Assembly: GCF_035046485.1 (NCBI RefSeq)
Contig: NC_085138.1
Coordinates: forward strand, 341,012,263-341,076,262
DNA length: 64,000 bases
Reading direction: 5' to 3'
From: Aedes albopictus
Lineage: Eukaryota; Arthropoda; Insecta; Diptera; Culicidae
Below are positions 11,292 to 21,429 of the stretch, piece by piece. The notes below the pieces were generated by a model. The model saw only the letters and a program-made list of their open reading frames with translations. It ran no database searches and was not told the origin of the DNA. Both the position numbers and the translations under genes were made by a program. Position 1 is the first letter of the stretch. Each line of letters opens with the position of its first letter.

Positions 11292-11756
11292 TGTTGGAAT
11301 TCTCGGCTATGCAGTCTCCAAACTCCTTGGAACGACAACGGGTTTAATTCGTCCCTACGTTTCGGCAATGTTTATTGCCATCTTCAGGGGAAACTGGGGG
11401 ATTTTATTGTAAATGTTAGTTCTTAATTTTAGTTTTTCGTCATTGTGTAAACTTACAATCATTTGGTTCGTTCTGTGTCTATAGTCTTTGCTAAGCGGAA
11501 TGTCTGATTGGAATTTTCTGGTAGTCTGTACATGTGCTAAAGTTAAATTTAAATTAGTTTGTGTGGTATAATAATTGTTCTACAAACTTACGTTGGGTTT
11601 TTTTTGAAAATTAATTTCACTTATTTTGTTGGCACTGTACTGGAGTATTCAATTAGGCAGTTTTTTAGATTTGACTGTTGGTGTGGTTTGTGTCTTGGCT
11701 ATTTTGTATCGTTCTATTGGGCGTAAATGGTAATTGGGGATTGTTTGTACGGGCGT

Positions 11757-12122
11757 ACACACGTAAACAAATTGGAGCAGTATCTCCAATACGTGGACCA
11801 CAGAATGCAATTAGAAGAGCTCAAAAGCAAAACAGCTCTAATAGAACATTGCATAGAACACGAACACAGGTTTAATTTTGAAAACACCAAAATAGTCGAT
11901 AGAAGCCCACATACCAACACCTTAGCATTCTTAGAAATGTGCCACATATACAACACAGATAACACTGTCAATAGAAGAGTAGATGTAAGTGGACTAAACA
12001 CAACGTATGCTGCCATACTCCATACAATCAAAGCCCGTACAAACAATCCCCAATTACCATTTACGCCCAATAGAACGATACAAAATAGCCAAGACACAAA
12101 CCACACCAACAGTCAAATCTAA
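11757..12122 (+). pseudogene. C-terminal remnant of a Penelope-like RT/GIY-YIG polyprotein
   Basis: About 121 codons, open, no start of its own. It reads HVNKLEQYLQ..., TALIEHCIEHEHRFNF, FLEMCHIYNTDNTVNRR and ends NSQI-stop. The spacing of the E/H residues, FLEMCHI and a basic 'NRR' motif resembles the tail of the GIY-YIG endonuclease domain in insect Penelope-like elements (family knowledge, not a search result). The catalytic GIY and YIG strands are upstream and missing. The last ~30 codons lie in the right inverted arm. Confidence 0.55.
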
Positions 12123-12399
12123 AAAACTGCCTAATTGAATACTCCAGTACAGTGCCAACAAAATAAGTGAAATTAATTTTCAAAAAAAACCCAACGTAAG
12201 TTTGTAGAACAATTATTATACCACACAAACTAATTTAAATTTAACTTTAGCACATGTACAGACTACCAGAAAATTCCAATCAGACATTCCGCTTAGCAAA
12301 GACTATAGACACAGAACGAACCAAATGATTGTAAGTTTACACAATGACGAAAAACTAAAATTAAGAACTAACATTTACAATAAAATCCCCCAGTTTCCC

Positions 12400-12428
12400 C
12401 TGAAGATGGCAATAAACATTGCCGAAAC
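12400..12428 (+). ncRNA. Hammerhead-ribozyme-like core motif in the Penelope arm
   Basis: CTGAAGA at 12400-12406, hairpin GGCAAT/ATTGCC (12408-12423), then GAAAC at 12424-12428. This arrangement (CUGANGA, stem II, GAAA) is the conserved core of the hammerhead, which is documented in Penelope-like elements. I could not find a convincing third stem with a cleavage triplet, so activity is unproven. A mirror copy lies at 11359-11387 on the minus strand. Confidence 0.4.
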
Positions 12429-12544
12429 GTAGGGACGAATTAAACCCGTTGTCGTTCCAAGGAGTTTGGAGACTGCATAGCCGAGAATTCCAACATCTAG
12501 TGCATCCAAACAGTCGAACACTCACACCTCCACTTCTTTCTTGA

Positions 12545-12621
12545 GTTATGATTTTTCAAGGAAAAGGTTTATATGACACATTTTTACATTTTTCAACCAA
12601 ATTGGTCATAACCCAAATAGC
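12545..12621. other. Short AT-rich spacer
   Basis: Nothing recognised. Confidence 0.4.
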
Positions 12622-12975
12622 AAAGCAAAGTAAAGCAAACCGTACACATCGTAGTTGCTACTCCGTGACTGACCAGAGCAATCGAAGTTGCACAGAGATC
12701 CAATGAATGGTGCTTGGGACTAGCTACACACTCTCAATGTGCACAATTCGAGAGTTGAACATTTTAAAGTCAATAACGGCGCCGGCCACGTCCTGACGGT
12801 CATCGAAAATGGGAAGGAATGTTAGCTCGACAACCATTGCTACTAGAAACCGTGGAATGCACAGCATCCCCACAGCAGTCTCGGGAAGGAGTATTTGTTA
12901 GTAGGGCAGGGTAAGGTGTGAATCTTGGAGCCACCTTTAGTTGGTGATATGATCCACTAGTTATATGAAAATGCA
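12622..12975 (-). mobile_element. Dispersed repeat with pentameric tail, copy 1 (LINE 3' end?)
   Basis: About 350 bp, similar over its length to 58330-58705. On the minus strand both end in TTTGC-type pentamer repeats (GCTTTACTTTGCTTTGC), the kind of simple tail that ends many non-LTR elements. Both keep a related minus-strand reading (VGML-IPRFLVAMVVELTF, DDR-DVAG-VIDF), so this may be an old coding 3' region. Confidence 0.55.
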
Positions 12976-14886
12976 CGACACGGTCTTCAATATTCGCGTC
13001 CCCATCTCCCTATCGAGAAACCCGATCACGGAAGTTGTCGCGTGTTTCCCACAGTATTGAACTTAGAGTATACGGAGAATAAAATTTCAAGCTAAGATAG
13101 CTATTTTCGAATTATGTATTTTACTATGAGTAGTCCCATGTGTTACCTGTGATCGACAGCTGTTGAGGTAATTAAGCCAATTATTTTGAATTTGCTCAAT
13201 GATTGTTATGAACTGCTATCACTTCCTTCTAACATTTTTTTCTCTTCAATATTAGGCCTGCACCAGAACTAAAAGATTAATTTGCAGACATTACAGACTC
13301 CAACAGTCCTCATGAAAACGCATTTGCGAAATTACCCCAACTTCTTCTAGTATGTAAAGAAAAAAAACTCGGAATGATCTCACCTAGTTCCATGTCGTCG
13401 GATGACCGCAACCACTCCTTAACTCCTTCAATTTTCTGCAATACTGTTTGCAACCAATTGTGCATCCATTTTCATCACTTCATGAGGAAGGAAAATGTGC
13501 ACCTGCCTCAAACACGAATCATTTTTCACTTTTTCTTCGAACAAAGCCACCCGAACTGCTGTTTTGAAAATTTTCCACGAGTTCGGGCATAGTTTTTCCG
13601 GCTTTTCTTTACGAATATTCTCAACTGTGAACGTCTCCATTGTTCTCGGTCCTGGGCCAATCGCTTCCAGTCGCCCTGAACGTTTAGTCCATCCTCCATT
13701 AAACGTCTATCTGCAACAACAAAAAATAAACGCTTTTTTATGTCACTTCTAGGTGGATTGATAATTCAAAAGATGCGCTTTTTCCTATGTAGAATTGTTT
13801 CTAATGAAACTGTAGGTATCGTAAAAATCAATGGTTAAATAATGTATATAAACCGCACGGAATCGATGAAATAAAGCAATTTGGACTAGTTCCGGATCGG
13901 TTTACTGGTGTGAATTGTGAGAAAGTGTCCAAGTAAATCGGTCTATTTCAAGACAAGTTTTGAACATGTAGAACAGTATTCTAATATTCGAAAGTATGTT
14001 CAATTTTGCAGATGAAATGATAGGTACCAGTACTTGTGAGTATTGTTTAGGCTTAAAATGACCCACAAAAGAAACAGTCCTTCTTTACAGATTTTCAATT
14101 CCCTTCAAGTTATACAACTCAAACGAAAAGAAGCGCAAGTTGGCTGTTGCTTCTGCCTATGGAACACATATAGGTTGGCTTGTAATATTATTTTTTGATT
14201 CTTAACGTGAGCAGGAAAAATAAATAAATAATCACTTCCCATCATCTTTGCCGATCGTGTGCGTTCGTACAAACATCTAGTCCGAAAATAGAACATTTCC
14301 TATTATAAACATCGTATATAGCATGCATGCATCAGAACAGAACCGCTTGGCTGTTGCTTCAAGTTGGATTGAGCTCCTTGGAGTCGAATCGAACTACGTA
14401 TGACGACGATGACGACGACGACGATGGAGGGATTTTCACCATATAGTTTCACTTGAGGAGATGCGTACCTGCTGCACATCATTGGCCGCCGATCATGTAG
14501 TTGCGAATACATGCAAGTGAAGAAAATTTGTTTCCAATTTGCTCGAGGGGTCCGGGATTGTGATCAGCAGCAGCAGCAGAAACTAGGAAGCAACTGTCAA
14601 CACGTACGTCGTTCAAATTTATCACTTAATACGAAATTTATGCTGCCACCGCTGCTGGTGTATGATGATACGAACGGCGTGCGTGATGCTGATTTGCCTA
14701 TTTTAAGCTATGATTTCCATGGCTGTGGCTGCGTCTGTTTTGACATATTTCGCCGGGGATTTAATTGGCAGATTGATATTTCCTTTGGCAAACAACCACA
14801 CACATCACACTATATCTCATAACAGTAGATTTCAGTAGAGGTTTGGCGGATTTCGCTCTCAAATAATCGAATAAATTAAATAAAAA
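12976..14886. other. Non-coding, no gene seen
   Basis: Holds an isolated end of the 10842-11186 MITE family at 13577-13625, a GAC/GAT trinucleotide run at 14400-14425 and a CAG run at 14565-14579. Frames at 13374-13752, 14303-14512 and 14511-14822 lack recognisable motifs. Confidence 0.45.
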
Positions 14887-15473
14887 CCCAGATTAATCCA
14901 CCTAGTGGTGATAGCGCCTTTCTCGTCGAACATGTACTCATGATCTTTTCTTGGTCGGGATACGACTGAGATAGTTTTGTTCAGAATTTTGGCTTTGCAG
15001 TTTTTTTGGAGAAATGAAACACGTATTTATGATTTTTTCCGACGTTTCGATCCGTATGGGGCTTTTTCAGGGGTTCAATCGGTCAAGGTTTCCTTGTCAA
15101 GATGGCTTTGCTAAATTCAAAAATTTCATACGAAAGTTTTGGTATATATTGAGTCCGTTCGGTTTGAAACCGTCGTGATGCGGACAATCTACTACCTATC
15201 GTGTGGTCTGGAATTCGGTCCCTGTTCTTGTTATCTTCCACTATTGCTTTGTATAGAAAATTTCTGTGCATGGGCCACTATTCCGAAGCATGATCTTTCC
15301 GTCGACGTAATCCGAACTGTTCCTGAATCCTGAGAATATTTTGTTGAGAAAAGCAATAATTTAAAAAAAAATGGGAAACTTTTTATTGGAACATATTCTG
15401 ACATTATGTTAAACGTATAGACAGAGCTGGAAAATATCAGAATTTTCAGTTGACTGCATGAGCACCTTCACTA

Positions 15474-16359
15474 GGCTAAAATATAAACGACTCATAAAAA
15501 AGTGATTATTTTCCATAACAAAATCAGAAATTGCCAATAAAAAAGTAGGGGTGGGAGCAATAATAAACTTTAAAATTTCCATAAGCAAATCAAAAAGCGC
15601 ATAAATAAATCAAAACTTCCCATAAATAATTGATTTTCGAGCAATAAAAAATGTCAGTTTTTCCACAAATAAATCAACAATTGCAATAAAAAACTATATT
15701 TTTTCCAACAAAAAAGTTTAAATTTTCCATAAATAAATCTGATTTTTCCAAAAATAATTTAAAAATTCCCAATTGAAAAACATCAAAAAAGCAATTGAAA
15801 ATTAAGCAATAAATACGAAATAATGAGCAAAGTAAAAGTACCGGTTGAGCCATGCGGCGAAGCCGCATAGAGGATTGAGGAACTGAGGCGGCAGAAGGCC
15901 GCCGAAGTTTCCGAAAGCCGATGCGCCGTAACTGCGTCGATTCGGTTCTAGGCAATCCACAGATCCAAGAATTTGCCCGGTATAATGCGAACAGAGATGT
16001 TATCCTTTTTTAAAGTCCGACGAGCGTTAGCGAGTTCGGACAGCAAGCGATTGTCTGTTAATTTGCACAATAGTTTCAGTTTTTCTATCATAGTTCTAAG
16101 ATGTAGTATGTTCGAAATTTTTTATTGGAAAAAATATAGTTTTTTATTGCAATTGTTGATTTATTTGTGGAAAAACTGACATTTTTTATTGCTCGAAAAT
16201 CAATTATTTATGGGAAGTTTTGATTTATTTATGCGCTTTTTGAATTGTTTATGGAACTTTTATAGTTTATTATTGCTTCCACCCCTATTTATTTATTGGC
16301 AATTTTCGAATTATTTATGGAAAATCTTTAATTTATTATGGGACGATTAATTGGCTGCC
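15474..16359. mobile_element. Foldback element FB-1 (Mutator/Foldback-type, 9-bp duplication)
   Basis: 886 bp inserted in E1, with 9-bp duplications CCTTCACTA at 15465-15473 and 16360-16368; E3/E4 show the empty site (CCTTCACTATCACTG once). Ends GGCTAAAATATAAACG and GGCAGCCAATTAATCG (reverse complement). Arms of ~370 bp are AT-rich, with many ATAAATNA words. The core is GC-rich and hairpin-rich. Drosophila Foldback elements also make 9-bp duplications and belong to the Mutator-like group. No transposase. Confidence 0.8.
15845..16060. other. Hairpin-rich core of FB-1
   Basis: Stem ATGCGGC/GCCGCAT (15852-15868, GAA loop). Stem GGCGGC/GCCGCC (15887-15903) enclosed by AACT/AGTT. Stem CGATGCG/TGCGTCG near 15919-15940 with wobble pairs. 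Stem GTCCGA/TCGGAC (16015-16041). GC content jumps relative to the arms. The core is shared with FB-2 at 45078-45290, where some stem changes keep pairing. Function unknown. Confidence 0.6.
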
Positions 16360-16505
16360 CCTTCACTATCACTGAAGGCCGATCAACATCAAGACGATAG
16401 TTACAAGCTAGGATATAACTTCTTTCACAATCATAGATGACTTTACGGTCTTCGACAAAGTTTTTTCTTCACACTTTAGGCTATACGTTCGTTGCACTAA
16501 ACTCG

Positions 16506-16651
16506 TAGCCCAGTTAGTGAAAGACTTTCACTAGGTGGGCTGAGTTTTGAGCTGTCAAATAATCTCTAACAATAGAGATTCAGGGCTACCAACCTTGACA
16601 AATCATGCTTCACGTCAAAAAGTGACGTTTGACTTCGTTTTAACTGGGCTA
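16506..16651. mobile_element. MITE with TAGCCCAGTTA terminal inverted repeats
   Basis: 146 bp. TAGCCCAGTTA at 16506-16516 and TAACTGGGCTA at 16641-16651 are exact complements. Followed at 16652-16683 by three ~12-bp copies of TAGCCCACC/ATGCCCACCT. Absent from E3/E4. Confidence 0.7.
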
Positions 16652-16709
16652 TAGCCCACCTATGCCCACCTATGCCCACCTATCCAATGGGTCGCGACGT
16701 TCTTCGAGT

Positions 16710-16780
16710 CTTCTCGTGGCGTAGCGGCAACGCGCCTGTCTAGTGAGTAGGAGTCGTGAGTTCGAGTCTCACCGAGAGGA
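16710..16780 (+). pseudogene. tRNA-Thr(AGT)-like head of a SINE
   Basis: Folds as a tRNA: acceptor CTTCTCG/CGAGAGG (16710-16716 with 16773-16779), D arm GCG/CGC, anticodon arm CCTGT/GTAGG with loop CTAGTGA (anticodon AGT), T arm GTGAG-TTCGAGT-CTCAC. The CGCGCCTGTCTAGT segment resembles tRNA-Thr(AGT). A short T-run follows and then a body (CGCAAATTTCA..CTCAATTTGTC) shared with 23886 and 47140, so this is a SINE head rather than a working tRNA. Confidence 0.6.
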
Positions 16781-17479
16781 CGAGTAACTTTTTCGCAAAT
16801 TTCACCTCAATTTGTCCATTTCTCACTCACGCCAGTATATGTAAAGTCTAGCTTTTGGAATAAAGTAAAATCCCGATAGTTTTAGACACAAAAGAGGATT
16901 GAAAAAACTTAGTCCGGGGTTGATGCGTACTGTATATTTTGACACCTCAGGAATCTGAAATGGTGTGATTTGTTGAGATTGCTTTAGTACAGACAAACAG
17001 ACATATCATTTGGAACATATTCATCATCAACTTCGTCACGAAAAAAAAACCGCCACGTGCATCAGGTTGCATTTCACAACTCGGTGCTGGCTTGATGGCG
17101 GTAGTGAGTAAACGTCAAACGAACAAAAACGATTTCACGTGTAACTTTACCAAATACCGTATCTAACAAAATCCACGAACGGAGACAATCGAAGGGAAAG
17201 TTCGCTGTTCCCGTAGCAACTAATACATTGAGCATTTCAGAAACGTGAAAAATCCGGGTATTTTTTCACAAATCATCCTAAAGGTAAGTGACACAAGTAG
17301 CCCTTAACGAAATTCAGCACCTCATGTGAAAATTTCTTTTTTGTTTACATAGAGTAATGCGGGGCAAAAGTTCGCAGTGGGTCTTACTCTGCGCACGAGT
17401 TAAAAACCCAGGCAAACTTGTATGGATTCGACACATTGCATTGTCAGGCCAGATACTCGTCAATAAAATCTATCTGATG

Positions 17480-18260
17480 TATCGCATGCATGGGTTTGGT
17501 TCCTTTTGGCACTTGGCTACTTCCGGCGGGACACCCTAGATCGGTTCCGGAACACTATCGGTAGTCTTTAAAAAGATCTTAGATGTGGTCTGAGCTTATT
17601 TTCTTGCTAATCGTTCATCAAGTAATTCAAATAGCCGCTATTTAATGTGCCGCAGGCATGGGTTTGGTTCTCTTCCACATTTTACTACATCCGGCGGAAC
17701 ACCCGGAATCGGTTCCGGAACACTATCGGTTGATCCAAATATGGTCTGAAACTATTTTCTTGCTAAAGGTTTATCAGGTTGCCTAAAGAGCCGCGATTTG
17801 ATGCGTCTTGGCTACTTCCGGCAGGACATCTAGAACGGGTTCTGTAACACTACCGGTTCAAATATGATATGAGAATGTTTTCCTGCCTACTGTTCATCAG
17901 GTTATCGAACAAGCCACTGTTTGATGTGTCGCATGCATGGGTTTGGTTCACTTTTATATTTGGCCACTTCCGGCGGTTCACCCGGAACCGGTTCCGTAAC
18001 ACTACCGGTTCAGATATAGTCTGAGAATGTTTTCCTGCCTACTGTTCATCAGGTTATCGAAAAAGCCACTGTTTGATGTGTCGCATGCATGGGTTTGGTT
18101 CACTTTTATATTTGGCCACTTCCGGCGGAGCTCCCGGAACCGGTTGATATGGTCTGAGACTATTTTCCTGCTCACCGTTCATCAGGTTATTTAAAATGCC
18201 GTAGTTTGATGTGTCGCATGCATGGGTTTGCAGCGTTTTTATATCTGGCCCCTTCCTGGG
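17480..18260. repeat. ~150-bp tandem repeats inside E1
   Basis: Five or so degenerate units, each with GCATGCATGGGTTTGG, GGCCACTTCCGGCGG, ACCGGTTCCG, CACTACCGGTTCAGATA and GTTCATCAGGTTATCGA. The same unit is in E2, E3 and E4. Confidence 0.85.
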
Positions 18261-18418
18261 GTGCCGATCCGGAACACCTAAATGGCCATAACTCCGGAAC
18301 GGCTGGACCGATCTGAACCATTTTCAATAGGAAACAATGGGACTATATACCGCGTCGAATGAACCATCGGTCGTTGAAATCGGTTGATATTTACTATCTA
18401 AAAATGAGGTGACCTTTT

Positions 18419-18491
18419 TGTACACATACACACATACACACGCACATACGCACACACATACATACACACACACACATACACACACACAGAC
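18419..18491. repeat. CA/TACACA microsatellite of E1
   Basis: Alternating CACATACACACA run at a fixed place near the right end. Equivalent runs occur in the other three copies. Confidence 0.9.
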
Positions 18492-18617
18492 ATCATCTCA
18501 ACTCGTCGAGCTGAGTCGATTGGTATATAAGACTTGACCCCTCCGAGGGCTCTATAAAATTTTCGTTTTTGGAGTGAACATATAGCCTTTCGGTACATCT
18601 TGGTGTACGAGAAAGGC

Positions 18618-18684
18618 AAAAAGCATGTTTTTCGATGGGAGATTTGCAAATTATGTAATAGATGTAAATATTTGGGGCTCCTAT
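18618..18684. other. Spacer between E1 and SINE
   Basis: AT-rich; nothing recognised. Confidence 0.4.
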
Positions 18685-18880
18685 AGCAACAGCTGTAGAG
18701 GCGTAGGTATTCGGCATAACCATGCTAAGAGTGAAGGGTTCTATTCCCGGTCGGTCCAAGATCTTTTCGCAAAGAACATTTCCTTGACTTTCGTGGACAT
18801 AAATTATCTTCTAAACTGAGATAAAGGCTTTGTCCCAGTTGGGGCATTACGCCAACTAAAAGAACGTGTGAATATGAAAA
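18685..18880 (+). mobile_element. Feilai-type SINE, diverged copy
   Basis: Plus-strand copy with B-box-like GGGTTCTATTCCCGGTCGG, CAAGATCTTTTCGCAAAG and GGCTTTGTCCCAGTTGGG near the 3' end. The middle is deleted relative to 7655-7932. Confidence 0.7.
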
Positions 18881-19663
18881 ATGAAAACAACAGATTGTTG
18901 TTTGCAAGTAATCATGTTAGTCTGACTATTATATAACTCTAAAGTGCAATCTGTGCTATGTATTTAACGCCAGTGAAACCTGGTGTGTATCAGAGGAGGA
19001 GCATGTCAGCTCCTTGATTGTTCTGAATTGGTACCTAGGCGAGCGATAGAGCCATTTGTCATTTGTTTTTTTTTATCGATCGTGAGCCTCGTCCGATCCT
19101 CCAACGGATGGTCGAAGAAAAATTTGAGATGTCATCAAGCACCATATACCTACCACGAAACACTACGGCTCGGTTGGTATTAGAGAGCTGAAACGGTAGG
19201 TATCAAACCCGTGTCGCCTTCTACATCAACTCGTCGGCTTGGTTGGCCGGTGACGCGAGGGGATTTAAATCTCTTCAATTGCATAACTTGTTTGGACGGC
19301 TACTGCTGCTGGAACACCGTACCGCATCGTTGCAATAAGAAGAAGGCGATGCGATGATGGTGATACAATGTTGCACTCACTGGTGCAGATTGGCCGACCT
19401 GCACCCTGAAGAAGACTGCGGGATTATGGCGGAAAGATGGAATCACGTAAAAATAGATTGAATGTGGATGTTTCGCTCTCGGGTGGCTGGAAAATTGAAA
19501 AATTGCGGCAGGCAATCATCGACCGGGACGGGGGAATACCGACACTGTTTCTCATTTATGGATCGCTAAATAGTTGCGATCCGAGCAGAATGAGCCGGAA
19601 ATGTTAATCCGAGATGAAATTGGGTTAATACATTTGCTATCTTTATGTTTGAATTATGTTTCT
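18881..19663. other. Non-coding, no gene seen
   Basis: Mixed composition. Frames at 18983-19183 and 19300-19515 show no known motif. Confidence 0.4.
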
Positions 19664-19897
19664 TCTACTTGGCGTAACGTCACAACTGGGACAAAAGCTG
19701 CTTCTTGGTTTAGTGTTCTATGAGTACTTCTACAGTTATTATCTGAGAGCTTTTATCTCTCAATGCCTTTTTTTGTATGTCGTGTGGTAGGCACGAAGAT
19801 ACTCTCTGCCCAGATTGCCAGGGAAATTTTCAGCATAAAAAGCTCTTGGATCGACGGTGGATCGAACGCTTCACCTTTAGCATGGTCTTGCTGAATG
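19664..19897 (-). mobile_element. Feilai-type SINE, third copy
   Basis: The minus strand carries CATGCTAAAGGTGAAGCG, GTGCCTACCACACGAC, a CTAAACC equivalent of the CTTAGTGTTC region and GTTGTGACGTTACGCC, matching 7655-7932 with substitutions. The left part of the tRNA head is truncated. Confidence 0.7.
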
Positions 19898-20109
19898 CAG
19901 TAAGAATAATTGAAACTTAGATCTAAGCAAAAAATAGTGTTGAATCGTGTAATTGTGTTTAATCTGTTTAAAAGATTTCCTGCATGTTGCTACCCATCCA
20001 CCATATATATTCGAGCCTCGAAAGTTGATTATTCGTCAAATCCACGAAGCTTGTCTATTACGCTGCTCACATACCAAATCATACTAAGTTAGGCTATCTT
20101 GAACCACTC
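19898..20109. other. Spacer, no gene seen
   Basis: AT-rich, no recognisable coding signature. Confidence 0.4.
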
Positions 20110-20385
20110 GAGGATCTACATTTGTACAGAACAACACGGTTTAATTCCTGGCGGATCGGTAGCTATGAATTTGTTAACATTCACCAGCTCGTGCGTTACG
20201 GCAATTGAACAGAAATCTCAATCTTAAAGCTGCTTTCGATAAGATAGTCTATCCGATTTTGGTTAACAAACTCGCTAAGCTTGGTGCTTCGACATCACTT
20301 AAGACGTGGTTGCTGTCATACCTGACTGATAGGACTCTTCGTGTGAAACTTGATTCATGTGTTTCGGAGTTATTTTGTACGTATA
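20110..20385 (+). pseudogene. Jockey-like LINE reverse transcriptase fragment (L1)
   Basis: Two frames of one RT domain: QHGLIPGGSVAMNLLTF at 20125-20214, then after a deletion or frameshift AAFDKIVYPILVNKLAKLGA and LLSYLTDRTLRVKL to about 20385. QHGF-PG-S and the (S/A)AFD-I motif with 'YL..R...V' are typical of the RT fingers/palm in Jockey/CR1-like elements. Truncated at both ends and abutting L2. Confidence 0.75.
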
Positions 20386-21084
20386 GTTCTTGGGCGTCCA
20401 TGAAAAACCACCCTCGCCGAGCAATACCTCTTGAGCCAAGCTATTTAGTACTTGGAGTAAATGCCAATGCAGAACCCGTAACTTCCGGACAAGACGAAAC
20501 CGAAGAATGCGATCGTCCGAGGAGGGAGCCCCAACAGGAGCTGGTTCTGGAACGGTGGACAGAGCGAGCGGCCAGCGCCTGGAACAAAATGTGGTGCAAG
20601 AGCGGCCTGCCAGTCAACGGGCACAGCCCGTACCACGCGTGGCCACGAACACATGACAGAAATGGCAGAAATAACAATCACCAAGATCATACTGCACCCG
20701 CCAATGTTGCTGTGACTGACCGACGGCATCGGATCATGTGGACGAGGGAGATGAATATGTACGTGATTCACTGCTATTATGTCTGCACGAGGATGGGGAA
20801 TCTCCAATGGAGATGGACATGTCCGGCAGATCGAGGATGCTGGAAATGTTCAACGAGAGATCTCCTCGCTTTACGAACCAGCTTGACTTGAACAAGGACC
20901 GTACAGAATCTCGCGGATTTGCAGTTTAGTATGCACTCAGCTGCGGTGGCTGTTGTCAAGACACTGGAGTTACGGACGCGAGGAGACGATGATGGTCACA
21001 CACGCCCCAGCAAACAAAAATCTGCCTGGAATAAACATATGGAGAACCGGATCGCTACATTGCAGACCAAGATTGATCGATTTA

Positions 21085-21177
21085 CCGTTATGTGGCAGGC
21101 AAACTTTTTGCTTTTTTCTACACCGTGTATTTTAAATAGGTGCTGGGTACCCGGGTACCCTGCCGGCCACATAAAGG
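21085..21177. mobile_element. piggyBac-like MITE (TTAA target)
   Basis: 93 bp between TTTA (21081-21084, decayed TTAA) and TTAA (21178-21181). Termini CCGTTATGTGGCAGGC and, on the reverse complement, CCTTTATGTGGCCGGC. The same end, TTAA-CCCTTATGTGGCC, is at 49815. It interrupts the L2 coding segment. Confidence 0.65.
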
Positions 21178-21421
21178 TTAATACAGTACATACAGGGGAA
21201 GTTCGTTATGTTCCTGAAATGGTGAAGCCCGCTAAATCCGAGATCTCACAGAAGCCAACACTTCGAAGATCCTTGACGCCCATGTTCAGCGGTTGAGTGT
21301 TGAGGGGAGAGTTGAGGGGAAAGAACAAAACTGGATGTTTAACATTAACGAAATGGAGTTCTACAACTGCATCCGAAACGACAATTCTAACTATGGACAA
21401 GGCCTTCCGGTGATTGGCGAC

Positions 21422-21429
21422 GTCACACA
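21422..21429. repeat. 8-bp target duplication of hAT-like element A (left)
   Basis: GTCACACA, repeated exactly at 26746-26753. Confidence 0.85.

Larger units (their letters stand above)
11292..12532 (+). mobile_element. Penelope-like element, 5'-truncated, with inverted terminal arms
   Basis: Arms 11290-11754 and 12033-12497 are reverse complements of each other (465 bp, constant coordinate sum 23787). They flank a 278-bp unique piece of coding sequence. A ~35-bp tail (12498-12532) is present only at the right, as described for Penelope. The whole insertion is bounded by a 12-bp duplication CTTCTTTCTTGA at 11280-11291 and 12533-12544. The arm includes the last codons of the ORF plus the 3' UTR. 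Superfamily rests on this architecture and on the ORF end below. Confidence 0.7.
14887..18617 (-). mobile_element. Helentron/DINE-1-like non-autonomous element, copy E1
   Basis: The left end CCCAGATTAATCCACC follows an A5 run. Subterminal repeat GCCTTTCTCGT is near 14921 and its complement ACGAGAAAGGC closes the right end, followed by A5. A CCAC-CTA-GTGG hairpin sits at the left end and CCTTTC..GAGAAAGG at the right end. Inside: a Foldback element, a MITE, a tRNA-derived SINE, ~150-bp tandem repeats (17480-18230) and CA microsatellite. Orientation follows the DINE-1 model (5' end on the right). It lacks the hAT MITE present in E3/E4. Classification is by architecture only; no Rep/helicase frame. 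Confidence 0.65.
20386..21429 (+). pseudogene. LINE L2, N-terminal region (segment 1)
   Basis: Open over long stretches with frameshifts. It contains AVTDRRHRIMWTREMN with CYY downstream, a motif I associate with the N-terminal part of a mosquito non-LTR element, then MLEMFNERSPRFTNQLDL, WNKHMENRIATLQTKIDRF and NINEMEFYNCIRNDN, ending VIGDVT at the hAT insertion. A piggyBac-like MITE interrupts it at 21081-21181. Later pieces of the same element are at 26754, 32463, 32946 and 39056. Clade not assigned. Confidence 0.6.

Noticed and set aside
11714..12109. 131-codon minus-strand frame starting MVWFVSWLFCIVLLG
   Set aside because: The same first 26 residues appear at 11678 on the plus strand because the segment lies in inverted arms. 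It is antisense to the Penelope-like ORF tail.
16710..16780. Functional tRNA-Thr gene
   Set aside because: The tRNA-like unit is followed by a body shared with two other truncated copies and lies inside a transposable element. It also has weak pairs (T-G wobbles) in the acceptor and anticodon stems. A SINE head fits better.
14887..18617. E family as a LINE with poly(A) tail
   Set aside because: A-runs are present on both sides of every copy, all four copies are full length, and ends have hairpins and subterminal inverted repeats. A rolling-circle-type element explains more, though this remains open.
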